Part shown: one piece after another, positions 1 to 6,434 of the stretch
Position numbering within the stretch: the first letter of the stretch is position 1
How the letters are laid out: the number at the start of each line of letters is the position of its first letter
Source: Candidatus Aminicenantes bacterium UBA4820
Lineage (GTDB): Bacteria > Acidobacteriota > UBA4820
Length of the DNA stretch: 7,203 nucleotides
Direction of reading: 5' to 3'
Assembly (NCBI GenBank): GCA_002402325.1
Contig: DHFQ01000140.1
Coordinates: 1 to 7,203 of the forward strand
Notes under the pieces: generated by a model
The model's input: the letters and a program-made list of their open reading frames with translations, nothing else
What the model was told of the DNA's origin: nothing
Database searches by the model: none
Position numbers and translations under genes: made by a program

Positions 1-2033
1 GGAGAGATTGCTGTAATGGTTGCTTGATAAGGCTTGTAATCGTGTTTTGTAACCATAAGACTAACGCTTCCTGTATTTGAAATTGTAGGGCTTAAACTTA
101 TTGTTGCTATTCCAGATGAGTTTGTCGTTGCCACCTCATGAATTCCTTCATCAGATTTGTAAAGGCAAACGAGTGCACCTGAAATTGGATTTGCTCCATC
201 CTTTACAGTAACCTGATATGAAGATGCCCCAATAATAATTGAAGAGTCGTGCGTTACGGTCATTGTCGAGGGTTGATTTGTCCATATTTCAAGAGTTGGA
301 TCACCATTTAAGTTGTATTCCTCAAGGTAATAGGTTACTCTTGAAGATCCACCCGGATTATTGTAAAAATCTATCTTTGCAAGGTCTGTAAAATCACCAA
401 TTCTAAAATACCCGTCACCATAAACCCTTTCATACCAGTACTTCTGTAGAAGGTCATCCTCATTCCAGTATGTGAAGTCAACTGAACCCCAATACCCTAT
501 CGCAGCTTCTTGCAACCACGCCTCTCCGATTGTTAAAGAAGTCCCTTCCCACTGGTTTGATTGGCAACAATGACCAACTACAAAGGGTGTCATTTCGCCA
601 TTCGTGAGGTTTTGAACATCCGAAACATAGATGTATGGTCCAGCAAATTGGTCAGGACCACAGTGTCCAGAATGGGTAACAATGCTTCTACCCTGATTGA
701 ACCTATCAATGCAATTCTGGTTTGATGCACTATAAGTAACACAGTATAGTTTATCCCCTCCCGCTTGAGGATTGTTTGGGAAATTACCTGTATATCCCCA
801 AGGTTGAGTAAAATTTGTAACACAATAATTGTGAGTTCCCTCTGCGACTGTATAATAGCTTGTATCGCACGTGCCAAGGTATGAAATATAGTCAATCCAG
901 GAGGTTGATGTAAAATTACCAAGTTGATAACTTGTAAGTCTTGTTAAAACTGTTGATAGTTGCGAGGTGCTGTTTATTGTCATTCTCGCAAGATGTATAT
1001 CGGGAAGAATGTCTCCACCCGAAACAGTCTGGTAGTAAAGGTCGGTCTTCGTTGCAGAATCGCCCACAGTCATATCAGTCGCTGGAATGTATTCATAAGC
1101 ACCAACAAAAATTACAAAACCAAGCGAAGGGTTGCTCCAGGTATTATAGGCATTTTGAATATAATTTTTTATCGCTGTTACAGTTGAGCCTGTCTGGGTA
1201 AGAGTTGCCACCTGAACCTTATATCCCCACTTTCTTTTGAACTCAACATAATTTTGAAGGTCTGTGGTGTTAAAGGAATCATAAGTTATTACAAGAATTC
1301 CATCTTTGTAAGAGGTCTTTGGATCAGAAATGTTATAAATTCCATAATTTGAGATTTTCTTTGAAAGATAATCCTCATAAGATTGTGAATAAGTTCTCTG
1401 ATGCTCATTTACCGTAGCATCATAAAGGTTGTTTTCCGTTTTTACTTTGAGTGAAAAGGAAGTGTAAACTCTTAAGGTGTTTTTTGCAGGATTGTACTGG
1501 AAAGGTTGAATTAAAAGATGGAGGATTCTGTGTGCCCTTACAAAAGTCTCTCCCTCAACCTTTAAATTGTCCTCAGGATAAAAGCAATCTTCAGAATAGA
1601 CCTTTTTGTCCATTACAAAAGGTTGAGTTGCATCAGGCAACTTTACAACTGATGGCTGTTGAGGATAGATAGGGAAATCGTATCCCATCGTCTTTAGGTC
1701 GTAATCAAAATAAGTTACATCAGAGATTTCAATTGATGGCTCAACTCCGTAAGGAATTTCTATCCACACTCTTTTGACTGGAAGTTGTGGATAGCCATAT
1801 TGTGAGGTTGTATCACCCTCAAGACCTTTCACCAATAAAAAAGTTCCATCTTTGACTTCACTCTTTTCAAGGTCAAATCCGCTAAGTGAAAACCTAAAAG
1901 AAGAGTAGTCAAAGTTGCCACCTTCAAAAAATATTCCTTCGGCTTCCCCTTGAGTTCCGGTATTTATCCTCTCAGCATAAAGAGAAAAGGTAAACGCCAC
2001 AACCAGTAACAAAACAACAACAAACTTTTTCAT
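1..2033 (-). CDS. Secreted C25 (gingipain-family) cysteine peptidase, C-terminus cut by window edge
   Basis: The frame is open from an ATG at 2033 to the left edge: 677 codons plus two bases, with no stop, so the C-terminus is missing. Seen: a signal peptide at residues 1-20 (Lys-Lys, hydrophobic core, cleavage likely after Leu-Tyr-Ala20); a propeptide-like beta-rich region at about 30-210 with a QPFQYNP motif near 176-182; a C25 catalytic domain at about 245-585 with IFVGAYEYIP (308-317), TDLYY (330-334), THSGHCG (453-459), GHCCQSN (487-493), AIGYWGS (511-517) and NGDPTLEIW (576-584); and an Ig-like domain from about 590 onward. In gingipains the catalytic His and Cys lie 33 residues apart; His457 and Cys490 have the same spacing. 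The protein is likely an exported endopeptidase made as a zymogen; its substrate cannot be told. A C-terminal sorting domain (type IX or FlgD-like) would be expected beyond the window. The start at 2033 is chosen over an in-frame ATG at 2057 because a strong ribosome binding site sits between them. Cysteine-rich: seven Cys in the catalytic domain. Confidence 0.9.
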   Translation of the reverse strand, partial: MKKFVVVLLLVVAFTFSLYAERINTGTQGEAEGIFFEGGNFDYSSFRFSLSGFDLEKSEVKDGTFLLVKGLEGDTTSQYGYPQLPVKRVWIEIPYGVEPSIEISDVTYFDYDLKTMGYDFPIYPQQPSVVKLPDATQPFVMDKKVYSEDCFYPEDNLKVEGETFVRAHRILHLLIQPFQYNPAKNTLRVYTSFSLKVKTENNLYDATVNEHQRTYSQSYEDYLSKKISNYGIYNISDPKTSYKDGILVITYDSFNTTDLQNYVEFKRKWGYKVQVATLTQTGSTVTAIKNYIQNAYNTWSNPSLGFVIFVGAYEYIPATDMTVGDSATKTDLYYQTVSGGDILPDIHLARMTINSTSQLSTVLTRLTSYQLGNFTSTSWIDYISYLGTCDTSYYTVAEGTHNYCVTNFTQPWGYTGNFPNNPQAGGDKLYCVTYSASNQNCIDRFNQGRSIVTHSGHCGPDQFAGPYIYVSDVQNLTNGEMTPFVVGHCCQSNQWEGTSLTIGEAWLQEAAIGYWGSVDFTYWNEDDLLQKYWYERVYGDGYFRIGDFTDLAKIDFYNNPGGSSRVTYYLEEYNLNGDPTLEIWTNQPSTMTVTHDSSIIIGASSYQVTVKDGANPISGALVCLYKSDEGIHEVATTNSSGIATISLSPTISNTGSVSLMVTKHDYKPYQATITAIS

Positions 2034-2042
2034 AAGATTTTT

Positions 2043-2049
2043 CTCCTTT
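2043..2049 (-). promoter_or_regulatory. Ribosome binding site deciding the peptidase start
   Basis: The minus strand reads AAAGGAG, nine bases before the ATG at 2033. It is a strong Shine-Dalgarno match. It lies downstream of the alternative in-frame ATG at 2057, which has no such sequence before it. This supports 2033 as the start and puts the Lys-Lys signal peptide at the very N-terminus. Confidence 0.8.
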
Positions 2050-2078
2050 CCGCCCATGAAAAGCAACGGACATATTTT

Positions 2079-2107
2079 AATATACATATTTCAAACATTT
2101 TTGTCAA
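2079..2107 (-). promoter_or_regulatory. Sigma-70-type promoter for the C25 peptidase gene
   Basis: On the minus strand a perfect -35 box TTGACA (2107-2102) is followed after exactly 17 bases by TATATT (2084-2079), one mismatch from the TATAAT consensus. The start of transcription would fall near 2071-2073, giving a leader of about 40 bases before the ATG at 2033. The -35 box lies only 15 bases past the last base of the upstream stop codon. The peptidase can therefore be transcribed independently of the Bat operon. Box sequence and spacing are read directly; activity is inferred. Confidence 0.8.
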
Positions 2108-2122
2108 CTTGTTTTTTATCTC

Positions 2123-2689
2123 TTACCACGGCTTCATCCCTGGAGTTTGATTTTGTTCTATCTCATCCTGTAAAACTTCGGGTGGAGGCGGTGGCAACTC
2201 TTCAAGCATTGGCGGTGGAGGTGGAGGTTCCTGCTGATTTTCTGGGGGTGGTGGTTCCTCACTTTTCTGCTTTAAAATCCATTCATAAAGAATTTTTGCC
2301 TCTTCAAAGTCAGGTTTTAAAGTTACTGCATCTCTTAAAACTGTTAAAGATTCATCCTTTCTATTGCATTTGAAAAGGGCATAAGAAAGATTGTAAAGTA
2401 ATCTTGGTTTATATTCACCTTTAATTTTTGGCAATCCCTGATAGAAAGCATCAACGGATTCAACATAATTTCCGTTTTTTAGAAGTGATGTCCCGAGGTT
2501 GTAATAGGCAAGAGATTTTAATTCATCGTTTTTTATCTTAGATACTATCGCTCTGTAACCTTCAACAGATGCGGAATAATCACCTTTTGCAAAAGCGTAT
2601 CTTGCCTTCTCTGAATTTTTGTAAACACTTTGAGAAAGTAGGTCAAAAGAGAGCAAAATCAGAAACAGTAAAATTATTTTCTTACCCAT
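2123..2689 (-). CDS. batC: BatC-like periplasmic TPR protein with polyproline tail
   Basis: 188 residues. A signal peptide (1-20, Lys-Lys then a Leu/Ile-rich core, cleavage near Ser-Gln20) sends it across the membrane. Residues about 24-130 form roughly three tetratricopeptide repeats, with recognisable pieces ARYAFAKGDYSASVEGY, AYYNLGTSLLKNGNYVESV and LLYNLSYALFKCNRKDESL; TPRs bind partner proteins. The tail at 146-170 has three proline runs of 4, 6 and 5 separated by acidic or Gln/Leu residues, then an acidic stretch ending in Met-Lys-Pro-Trp. As I recall them, BatC-type proteins often end in a short Lys-x-Trp motif, so this ending supports the assignment. The ATG overlaps the stop of the upstream batB-like gene by eight bases (ATGGGTAA), and only a weak AGGG lies upstream, so coupled translation is likely. 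It is the last gene of the Bat block. Called BatC from position and domain; the family is poorly conserved in sequence. Confidence 0.8.
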   Translation of the reverse strand: MGKKIILLFLILLSFDLLSQSVYKNSEKARYAFAKGDYSASVEGYRAIVSKIKNDELKSLAYYNLGTSLLKNGNYVESVDAFYQGLPKIKGEYKPRLLYNLSYALFKCNRKDESLTVLRDAVTLKPDFEEAKILYEWILKQKSEEPPPPENQQEPPPPPPMLEELPPPPPEVLQDEIEQNQTPGMKPW

Positions 2690-3674
2690 TTTTTCTTTTC
2701 CCTATATTTAAAAGGATGGTTGCAAAAAGTGCAAAAAAGGAGATACAGGCAAATATTGAAAATTGATCCTCCCTTCTTTCTCCTTCTTTTGTTGCATACT
2801 CACGCATTTTAATTCTCTTTAATTCATCAATTAAGTCATTCAAATTCTCATTATCCCTTGAGATTTCAAAATATCTTCCATCTGTAATATCCGCTATGTG
2901 TTTAAGTTTTCTTGAATCAAGAGATGAATAACCTTCTTTTCCAGTATCGGGATCAATAACCGCTTTCCCATTTTCATCAACAACAACCCCTCCCTTTTCT
3001 GTTCCAATTCCGATGGAGAAGATTCTCACCTTTAAAGTTTGTGCGGTTGCTGCAGCCTTGAACGCGCTTTCTCCCCAATCTTCACCATCAGAAATGACGA
3101 TCAACACTTTTGCCCTATCATCATCAAAAGAGAAAAGTCTTAAAGATTCAGCCACTGCAACTCCTATGTCGGTTCCAAGTAACGGAATAAGATTGGTATT
3201 GGCAATTTCAAAAAGTAGATTTAAGGCGCCTTTGTCATCTGTTAGAGGACATAAAATCAGTGGTGCACTTGAAAAGGTTACAATGCCAAACCTTGCTCCT
3301 TCAGTCTTATCAAAAAGAGCCTTTACCTCCATTCTTGCCCTCTCAAGCCTTGATGGTTTTATATCCTGAACATTCATTGATTTGGAAACATCAAGAAGCA
3401 CCACGATATCAAGGTTTGAATCAAAGCCCTTTCCTTCAACCTTTCCCCACTCCGGTCTTGCAAAAGCGACCATTATTGAAATTAAAGAAAGAGAAATCAG
3501 TGAAACCCTCAAAAATCTTTGTCTTTTACTTTCAAGATTTGAAAAATGATAAAGCAAATCACTTCCCCAGATTTTTCTCATCTTTTTAATACGGTAAAAA
3601 TAGAGAGGAATCAAAAGAAGTAAAAAGGGAAGAAGGAAAAAGAGATATAAGCCATATTTATTTGCAAAGATCAT
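2682..3674 (-). CDS. batB: BatB-like membrane protein with von Willebrand factor A domain
   Basis: 330 residues from the ATG at 3674. Two membrane helices (about 9-27 and 56-72) precede a VWA domain (about 88-285), and a third helix (about 304-324) ends the protein, the usual BatA/BatB design. The metal-ion-dependent adhesion site is complete: DVSKSM with Asp95, Ser97 and Ser99; Thr168 in LLGTDIG; Asp196 in ISDGEDWG. After GIGTEKGG (222-229) comes a loop, VVDENGKAVIDPDTGKEG (231-248), typical of BatB relatives. An ATG ten codons upstream (3704) would add residues and overlap the previous gene by 34 bases. I prefer 3674 because it gives a 4-base ATGA overlap and the family-typical N-terminus (Met-x-Phe-Ala-Asn then a hydrophobic stretch). 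Likely works with the preceding VWA protein and the following TPR protein at the inner membrane. Both genes arose from the same family but differ clearly in sequence. Confidence 0.9.
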   Translation of the reverse strand: MIFANKYGLYLFFLLPFLLLLIPLYFYRIKKMRKIWGSDLLYHFSNLESKRQRFLRVSLISLSLISIMVAFARPEWGKVEGKGFDSNLDIVVLLDVSKSMNVQDIKPSRLERARMEVKALFDKTEGARFGIVTFSSAPLILCPLTDDKGALNLLFEIANTNLIPLLGTDIGVAVAESLRLFSFDDDRAKVLIVISDGEDWGESAFKAAATAQTLKVRIFSIGIGTEKGGVVVDENGKAVIDPDTGKEGYSSLDSRKLKHIADITDGRYFEISRDNENLNDLIDELKRIKMREYATKEGERREDQFSIFACISFFALFATILLNIGKRKNG

Positions 3675-4672
3675 TTTAGTTTCAACCCCAAAAGAAATTC
3701 CCATACAAAAAAGAAAATTACAAGAATTGTAGAAATTAAAAGTGGATAGATAAAAAGTTCCTTTTTTACAATGTAGACAGGGTTTTCCACTTTGCTTTTT
3801 TCAAGCTGATCAATCTCTTTAAAAACTTTTTCAAGCGTATCTTTATCAGAAGCGCTAAAGTATCTTCCCTTTGTCTCTTCAGCAATTTTTTTTAAAACAT
3901 CTTCATTAAAACCTATTTTCACAAACATATATGATTTTTGCCCCAACTGGTCAATCGTCGGATAGGGAACAAGCCCTTTAGTCCCGATGCCAACTGCATA
4001 AACCTTTATATTTCTTTCAGAAACTATCTTTGCTGCAAGAATAGGGTCATACTCACCTTTGTTGTTTTCGCCATCCGTTACAAGGATTATGACTTTGCTT
4101 TTTTCGACAGCGCTGTTAAGTCTCTGTGCTGAAGCAACGAGGGCATCTCCAATCGCAGTTCCATCAAGTTCCTGTCTCCTAACCGCTTTCATATCGTTAA
4201 TTAGTTTCAAAAGTGTGTTGTGGTCTGTTGTCAAAGGGCATCTCAAAAAAGGCAAGCCCGCAAATGTTACAAGCCCCATTCTGTCTGCCTTTCTCTCTTT
4301 TACGAAATCTGATAAAACCTTCCTTGCGACATCAATTCTGTTTGTCGGCTGGAAATCCTCTGCAAGCATACTTCCTGAAACATCCATCGTAAGCATAATT
4401 GCAATTCCTTCAGAAGATGAGGTTGCCCTTACGACCTTCAAACAGGGCCTTGCAAGAGAGATTGAAATGAATACCATTGCAAAGGATGCAAGTAAATAGG
4501 GCACTCTAACAATAAAAATATTTCTCTTACCTAAAACTTTTAACTTATCTCCATAAGGATGGAATATCGCTCCCTCTCTTGTTTTAATTCTTCTTTCAGA
4601 GTAAATTGCGTAAATCAAGGCAAAGATAATGAGTATGAGATAAAAACCTTTATCAAAGTAGAAATTTCCCAT
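3671..4672 (-). CDS. batA: BatA-like membrane protein with von Willebrand factor A domain
   Basis: 333 residues. Membrane helices at about 9-25 and 52-74, VWA domain at about 90-290, and a C-terminal helix at about 307-329. The metal site is intact: DVSGSM with Asp97, Ser99 and Ser101; Thr172 in LDGTAIGD; Asp200 in VTDGENN. The stretch after GIGTKG (228-233), running through PYPTIDQLG to GRYFSASD, matches the usual BatA pattern (loop, then a helix and a G-R-Y-F strand). VWA domains of this sort bind protein partners through a divalent metal, here probably facing the periplasm. The ATG touches the previous stop (TAATG). A good ribosome binding site, AAGGAAGG (4680-4687), lies seven bases upstream, so this gene is also initiated strongly in its own right. 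In Bat operons it is regularly paired with BatB, as here. Confidence 0.9.
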   Translation of the reverse strand: MGNFYFDKGFYLILIIFALIYAIYSERRIKTREGAIFHPYGDKLKVLGKRNIFIVRVPYLLASFAMVFISISLARPCLKVVRATSSSEGIAIMLTMDVSGSMLAEDFQPTNRIDVARKVLSDFVKERKADRMGLVTFAGLPFLRCPLTTDHNTLLKLINDMKAVRRQELDGTAIGDALVASAQRLNSAVEKSKVIILVTDGENNKGEYDPILAAKIVSERNIKVYAVGIGTKGLVPYPTIDQLGQKSYMFVKIGFNEDVLKKIAEETKGRYFSASDKDTLEKVFKEIDQLEKSKVENPVYIVKKELFIYPLLISTILVIFFFVWEFLLGLKLK

Positions 4673-5559
4673 TACGCAGCCTTCCTTAAACTTTGAGTTA
4701 AATGGTAAAGAAAGTTATCAAGAAAACCTTTTACTTCCTTTTCTTCATCAATTTCGGGAAAATATTTTGCAAACTTAACAAGGTCGCAAATCTCAAAAAT
4801 CCTTTTGAATTTATCAAGAGGTATTGTAGAAATAATCCCTTCTTCTTTTAAATTCTGTAATAGTTCATCAGTTGTAAGTTCTAAAGCATTTATTTCTTTC
4901 TTCTGCTCAAAATAATTTCTAATTTGATAACTTATCTCTTTATAATCATCAATTGAAAGGACATTTTTTCTTATAAGAGAATTAAAATATTTTGTAAGAA
5001 ATTCTTCAATTGATTCCTGCCTTCTTATTTTTTCAAACGACGGTATTCTCTTTTTCCTTGAGAAAATGAAAATTAAAAAACTTATAAAAACAAGAAGAAT
5101 AATTCCACCAATATAATAAATCAAAAAAGAATTTTTGGGCATCTCAAGAGGTGGCATAATTTGAGGCGGGTTATCTTTTGCGCTTATTCTATCCTTTACC
5201 TTTATTGGAGGAATCCTCAATTTGTAAGATGTTTCACTTTTTTCTTTTAAGACTTTTATCTCTTCAACAGGAAAAGTTACTGGGTTTATTCCAAACAAAA
5301 CCGCTTTTATTTCGATTTTTACACTTGTTCCCTCTTTTGTTTTCAAAACATTAAGAACTCTGAAATCGCCATAATCCTTCTGTGGTAAAGGAAGCCCCTC
5401 AACAAAATAGTTGTCTTGAACCCCATCAATTTTAAAAGAGATTACAATCTCATCTCCTAAAAAGAATTCGCCTTTATTCAAGACACAGTCAATCTCTTGA
5501 GTTTCACAAAATAGCGAAAGAGAAAAGAGTATAAAAAACAAAAAGATTGTTTTCCTCAT
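4672..5559 (-). CDS. Single-pass membrane protein of Bat operon (small BatD-like or DUF4381-like)
   Basis: 295 residues. A hydrophobic N-terminal segment (about 4-18, ending Leu-Ser-Leu-Phe-Cys) looks like a signal peptide; the Cys does not fit a standard lipobox because Phe precedes it. Residues about 20-125 are predicted beta-rich and exported, with a GEFFLGDEIVISFKI stretch like the Ig-like repeats of BatD (oxygen-tolerance) proteins. A proline-rich linker (PPQIMPPLEMP, 131-141) leads to a membrane helix (about 145-167), followed by basic RKKR and a helical cytosolic domain with ELTTDELLQNL (227-237) and CDLVKFAKYFP (258-268), a pattern I associate with the tails of BatD/DUF4381 proteins. 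The ATG overlaps the DUF58 stop by four bases (ATGA); GAAAGGG lies ten bases upstream. Its slot between DUF58 and BatA is where other Bat operons carry a small membrane protein. Probably an adaptor linking cytosolic MoxR/DUF58 to the periplasmic VWA pair; that role is inferred. Confidence 0.75.
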   Translation of the reverse strand: MRKTIFLFFILFSLSLFCETQEIDCVLNKGEFFLGDEIVISFKIDGVQDNYFVEGLPLPQKDYGDFRVLNVLKTKEGTSVKIEIKAVLFGINPVTFPVEEIKVLKEKSETSYKLRIPPIKVKDRISAKDNPPQIMPPLEMPKNSFLIYYIGGIILLVFISFLIFIFSRKKRIPSFEKIRRQESIEEFLTKYFNSLIRKNVLSIDDYKEISYQIRNYFEQKKEINALELTTDELLQNLKEEGIISTIPLDKFKRIFEICDLVKFAKYFPEIDEEKEVKGFLDNFLYHLTQSLRKAA

Positions 5560-6434
5560 CTTCTTACAGCCCTTTCACTAAAATACTTCTCAAGGGTTTT
5601 TAAAACATCGCCCTCAGTTTTTAACTCTATCCTTTTTAAGTCAACCGATTTCAAAGATTTCTCAAATGATTTTCTCTCCCTTCCTCTAATCGCCGAAAAT
5701 CTTTTTTGAACCTTCTTTGATGATGTGTTTAAAAAACCAAAGGAGGAAGATTCTGAATCGTAATATTTAATAAATCCGCTTTTTGGAAGATTCTTCTCCG
5801 CCTCATCCTCAACGGTAATGAGCGTCAAATCGTGCTTTTTGGAAAGGATTTTTAAACCTTTAAAATCGTTTAAGTTTATAAAATCTGAACAGATAAAAAG
5901 ATTCACCTTTCTTGGAAACAACTTTGAAATTTTTGAGAGGCAATTCTCAAAATTTGTTCCCGCTTGTTTTGGCTCGAAATATAGAAGTTCTCTAATCAGT
6001 CTTAAAACATAATCCGCCCTTTTTTTTGGAGGAAGATAGAGTTCAACATCTTCTGTAAAAAGCAAAAGTCCAACCCTGTCACTATTAAATGTCGCAGAAA
6101 AGGCAATCAGCGCAACAGCCTCAGCGATAGTTTCACTTTTAAGCCTTTCTTTAGTTCCAAATTTCATTGACTTACTAACATCAACGGCAAAGACAAGAGT
6201 TTGCTCTCTCTCTTCATAATACTGCCTTGTGTGAAGTTCACCCGTCTTTGCTGTTATGTTCCAATCTATTGACCTGAAGTCATCTCCAATTTGATAGGGC
6301 CTCACATCAAGGAATTCAATACCCTTTCCTTTAAAAGATGAATGGTATGCCCCTGCAAGTTTCTCAACAACCGCCTTCTTGCTTCTAACCTCAAGTCTTT
6401 TTACTTTTCTTAAAATTTCCTCTATTTCAAGCAT
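5556..6434 (-). CDS. DUF58 protein with VWA-type metal site, MoxR partner
   Basis: 292 residues with no signal peptide or membrane helix, so cytoplasmic. The DUF58 signature is clear at about 33-62: FKGKGIEFLDVRPYQIGDD followed by FRSIDWNITAK. A VWA-like fold follows: FAVDVSKSM with Asp85, Ser87 and Ser89, DRVGLLLF (119-126), Thr160 in AGTNF, and Asp184 in ICSDF, so all elements of a metal site are present. It is a short DUF58 without the N-terminal membrane helices that many longer family members carry. MoxR/DUF58 pairs are found together across bacteria, and the DUF58 protein is thought to act as the VWA partner of the ATPase. The ATG touches the MoxR stop (TAATG) and no good ribosome binding site precedes it, so its translation probably depends on MoxR translation. 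The C-terminal 60 residues are Lys/Arg-rich and helical. Confidence 0.92.
   Translation of the reverse strand: MLEIEEILRKVKRLEVRSKKAVVEKLAGAYHSSFKGKGIEFLDVRPYQIGDDFRSIDWNITAKTGELHTRQYYEEREQTLVFAVDVSKSMKFGTKERLKSETIAEAVALIAFSATFNSDRVGLLLFTEDVELYLPPKKRADYVLRLIRELLYFEPKQAGTNFENCLSKISKLFPRKVNLFICSDFINLNDFKGLKILSKKHDLTLITVEDEAEKNLPKSGFIKYYDSESSSFGFLNTSSKKVQKRFSAIRGRERKSFEKSLKSVDLKRIELKTEGDVLKTLEKYFSERAVRR

Larger units (their letters stand above)
2034..2122 (-). other. 89-base intergenic region between the Bat operon and the peptidase gene
   Basis: This is the only non-coding gap in the window. Read on the minus strand, it begins right after the stop of the TPR gene, is AT-rich, and holds a promoter (2079-2107), a short leader and a ribosome binding site (2043-2049). 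I see no GC-rich hairpin followed by a T run, so there is no evident intrinsic terminator for the upstream operon, and read-through into the peptidase gene is possible. An 8-base direct repeat, AAATATGT, occurs at 2084-2091 and 2070-2077, overlapping and flanking the -10 element. It could be chance in such AT-rich DNA. Confidence 0.85.

Noticed and set aside
590..1672. Short open frames on both strands across the region 590-1672
   Set aside because: This region is fully covered by the minus-strand C25 peptidase frame, which is continuous and shows family motifs throughout. The others are shadows in other frames.
2055..2057. Alternative in-frame start for the peptidase, eight codons upstream
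   Set aside because: No ribosome binding site precedes it, and the strong AAAGGAG lies downstream of it, placed correctly for the ATG at 2033.
2049..2070. Possible stem in the peptidase leader (TCCGTT pairing with GGCGGA, 10-base loop) touching the ribosome binding site
   Set aside because: Only four Watson-Crick pairs plus two G-U pairs with a 10-base loop; too weak to call a regulatory element without comparative support.
2084..2090. Extended -10 (TGn) element for the peptidase promoter
   Set aside because: The TG lies directly against TATATT without the intervening base, so it does not match the extended -10 spacing.
2108..2125. Terminator for the Bat operon after the TPR gene
   Set aside because: The sequence after the stop is A-rich on the minus strand, with no hairpin and no following T run.
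3013..4499. Open frames of 64-146 codons on the plus strand inside the VWA genes
   Set aside because: They lie antisense to genes with clear domains and complete metal sites, have no ribosome binding site or recognisable motif, and reflect the codon bias of the minus-strand genes.
5506..5508. Lipoprotein cysteine at residue 18 of the BatD-like protein
   Set aside because: The residues before it are Ser-Leu-Phe; Phe at the position before Cys does not fit the lipobox, so a plain signal peptide or anchor is more likely.
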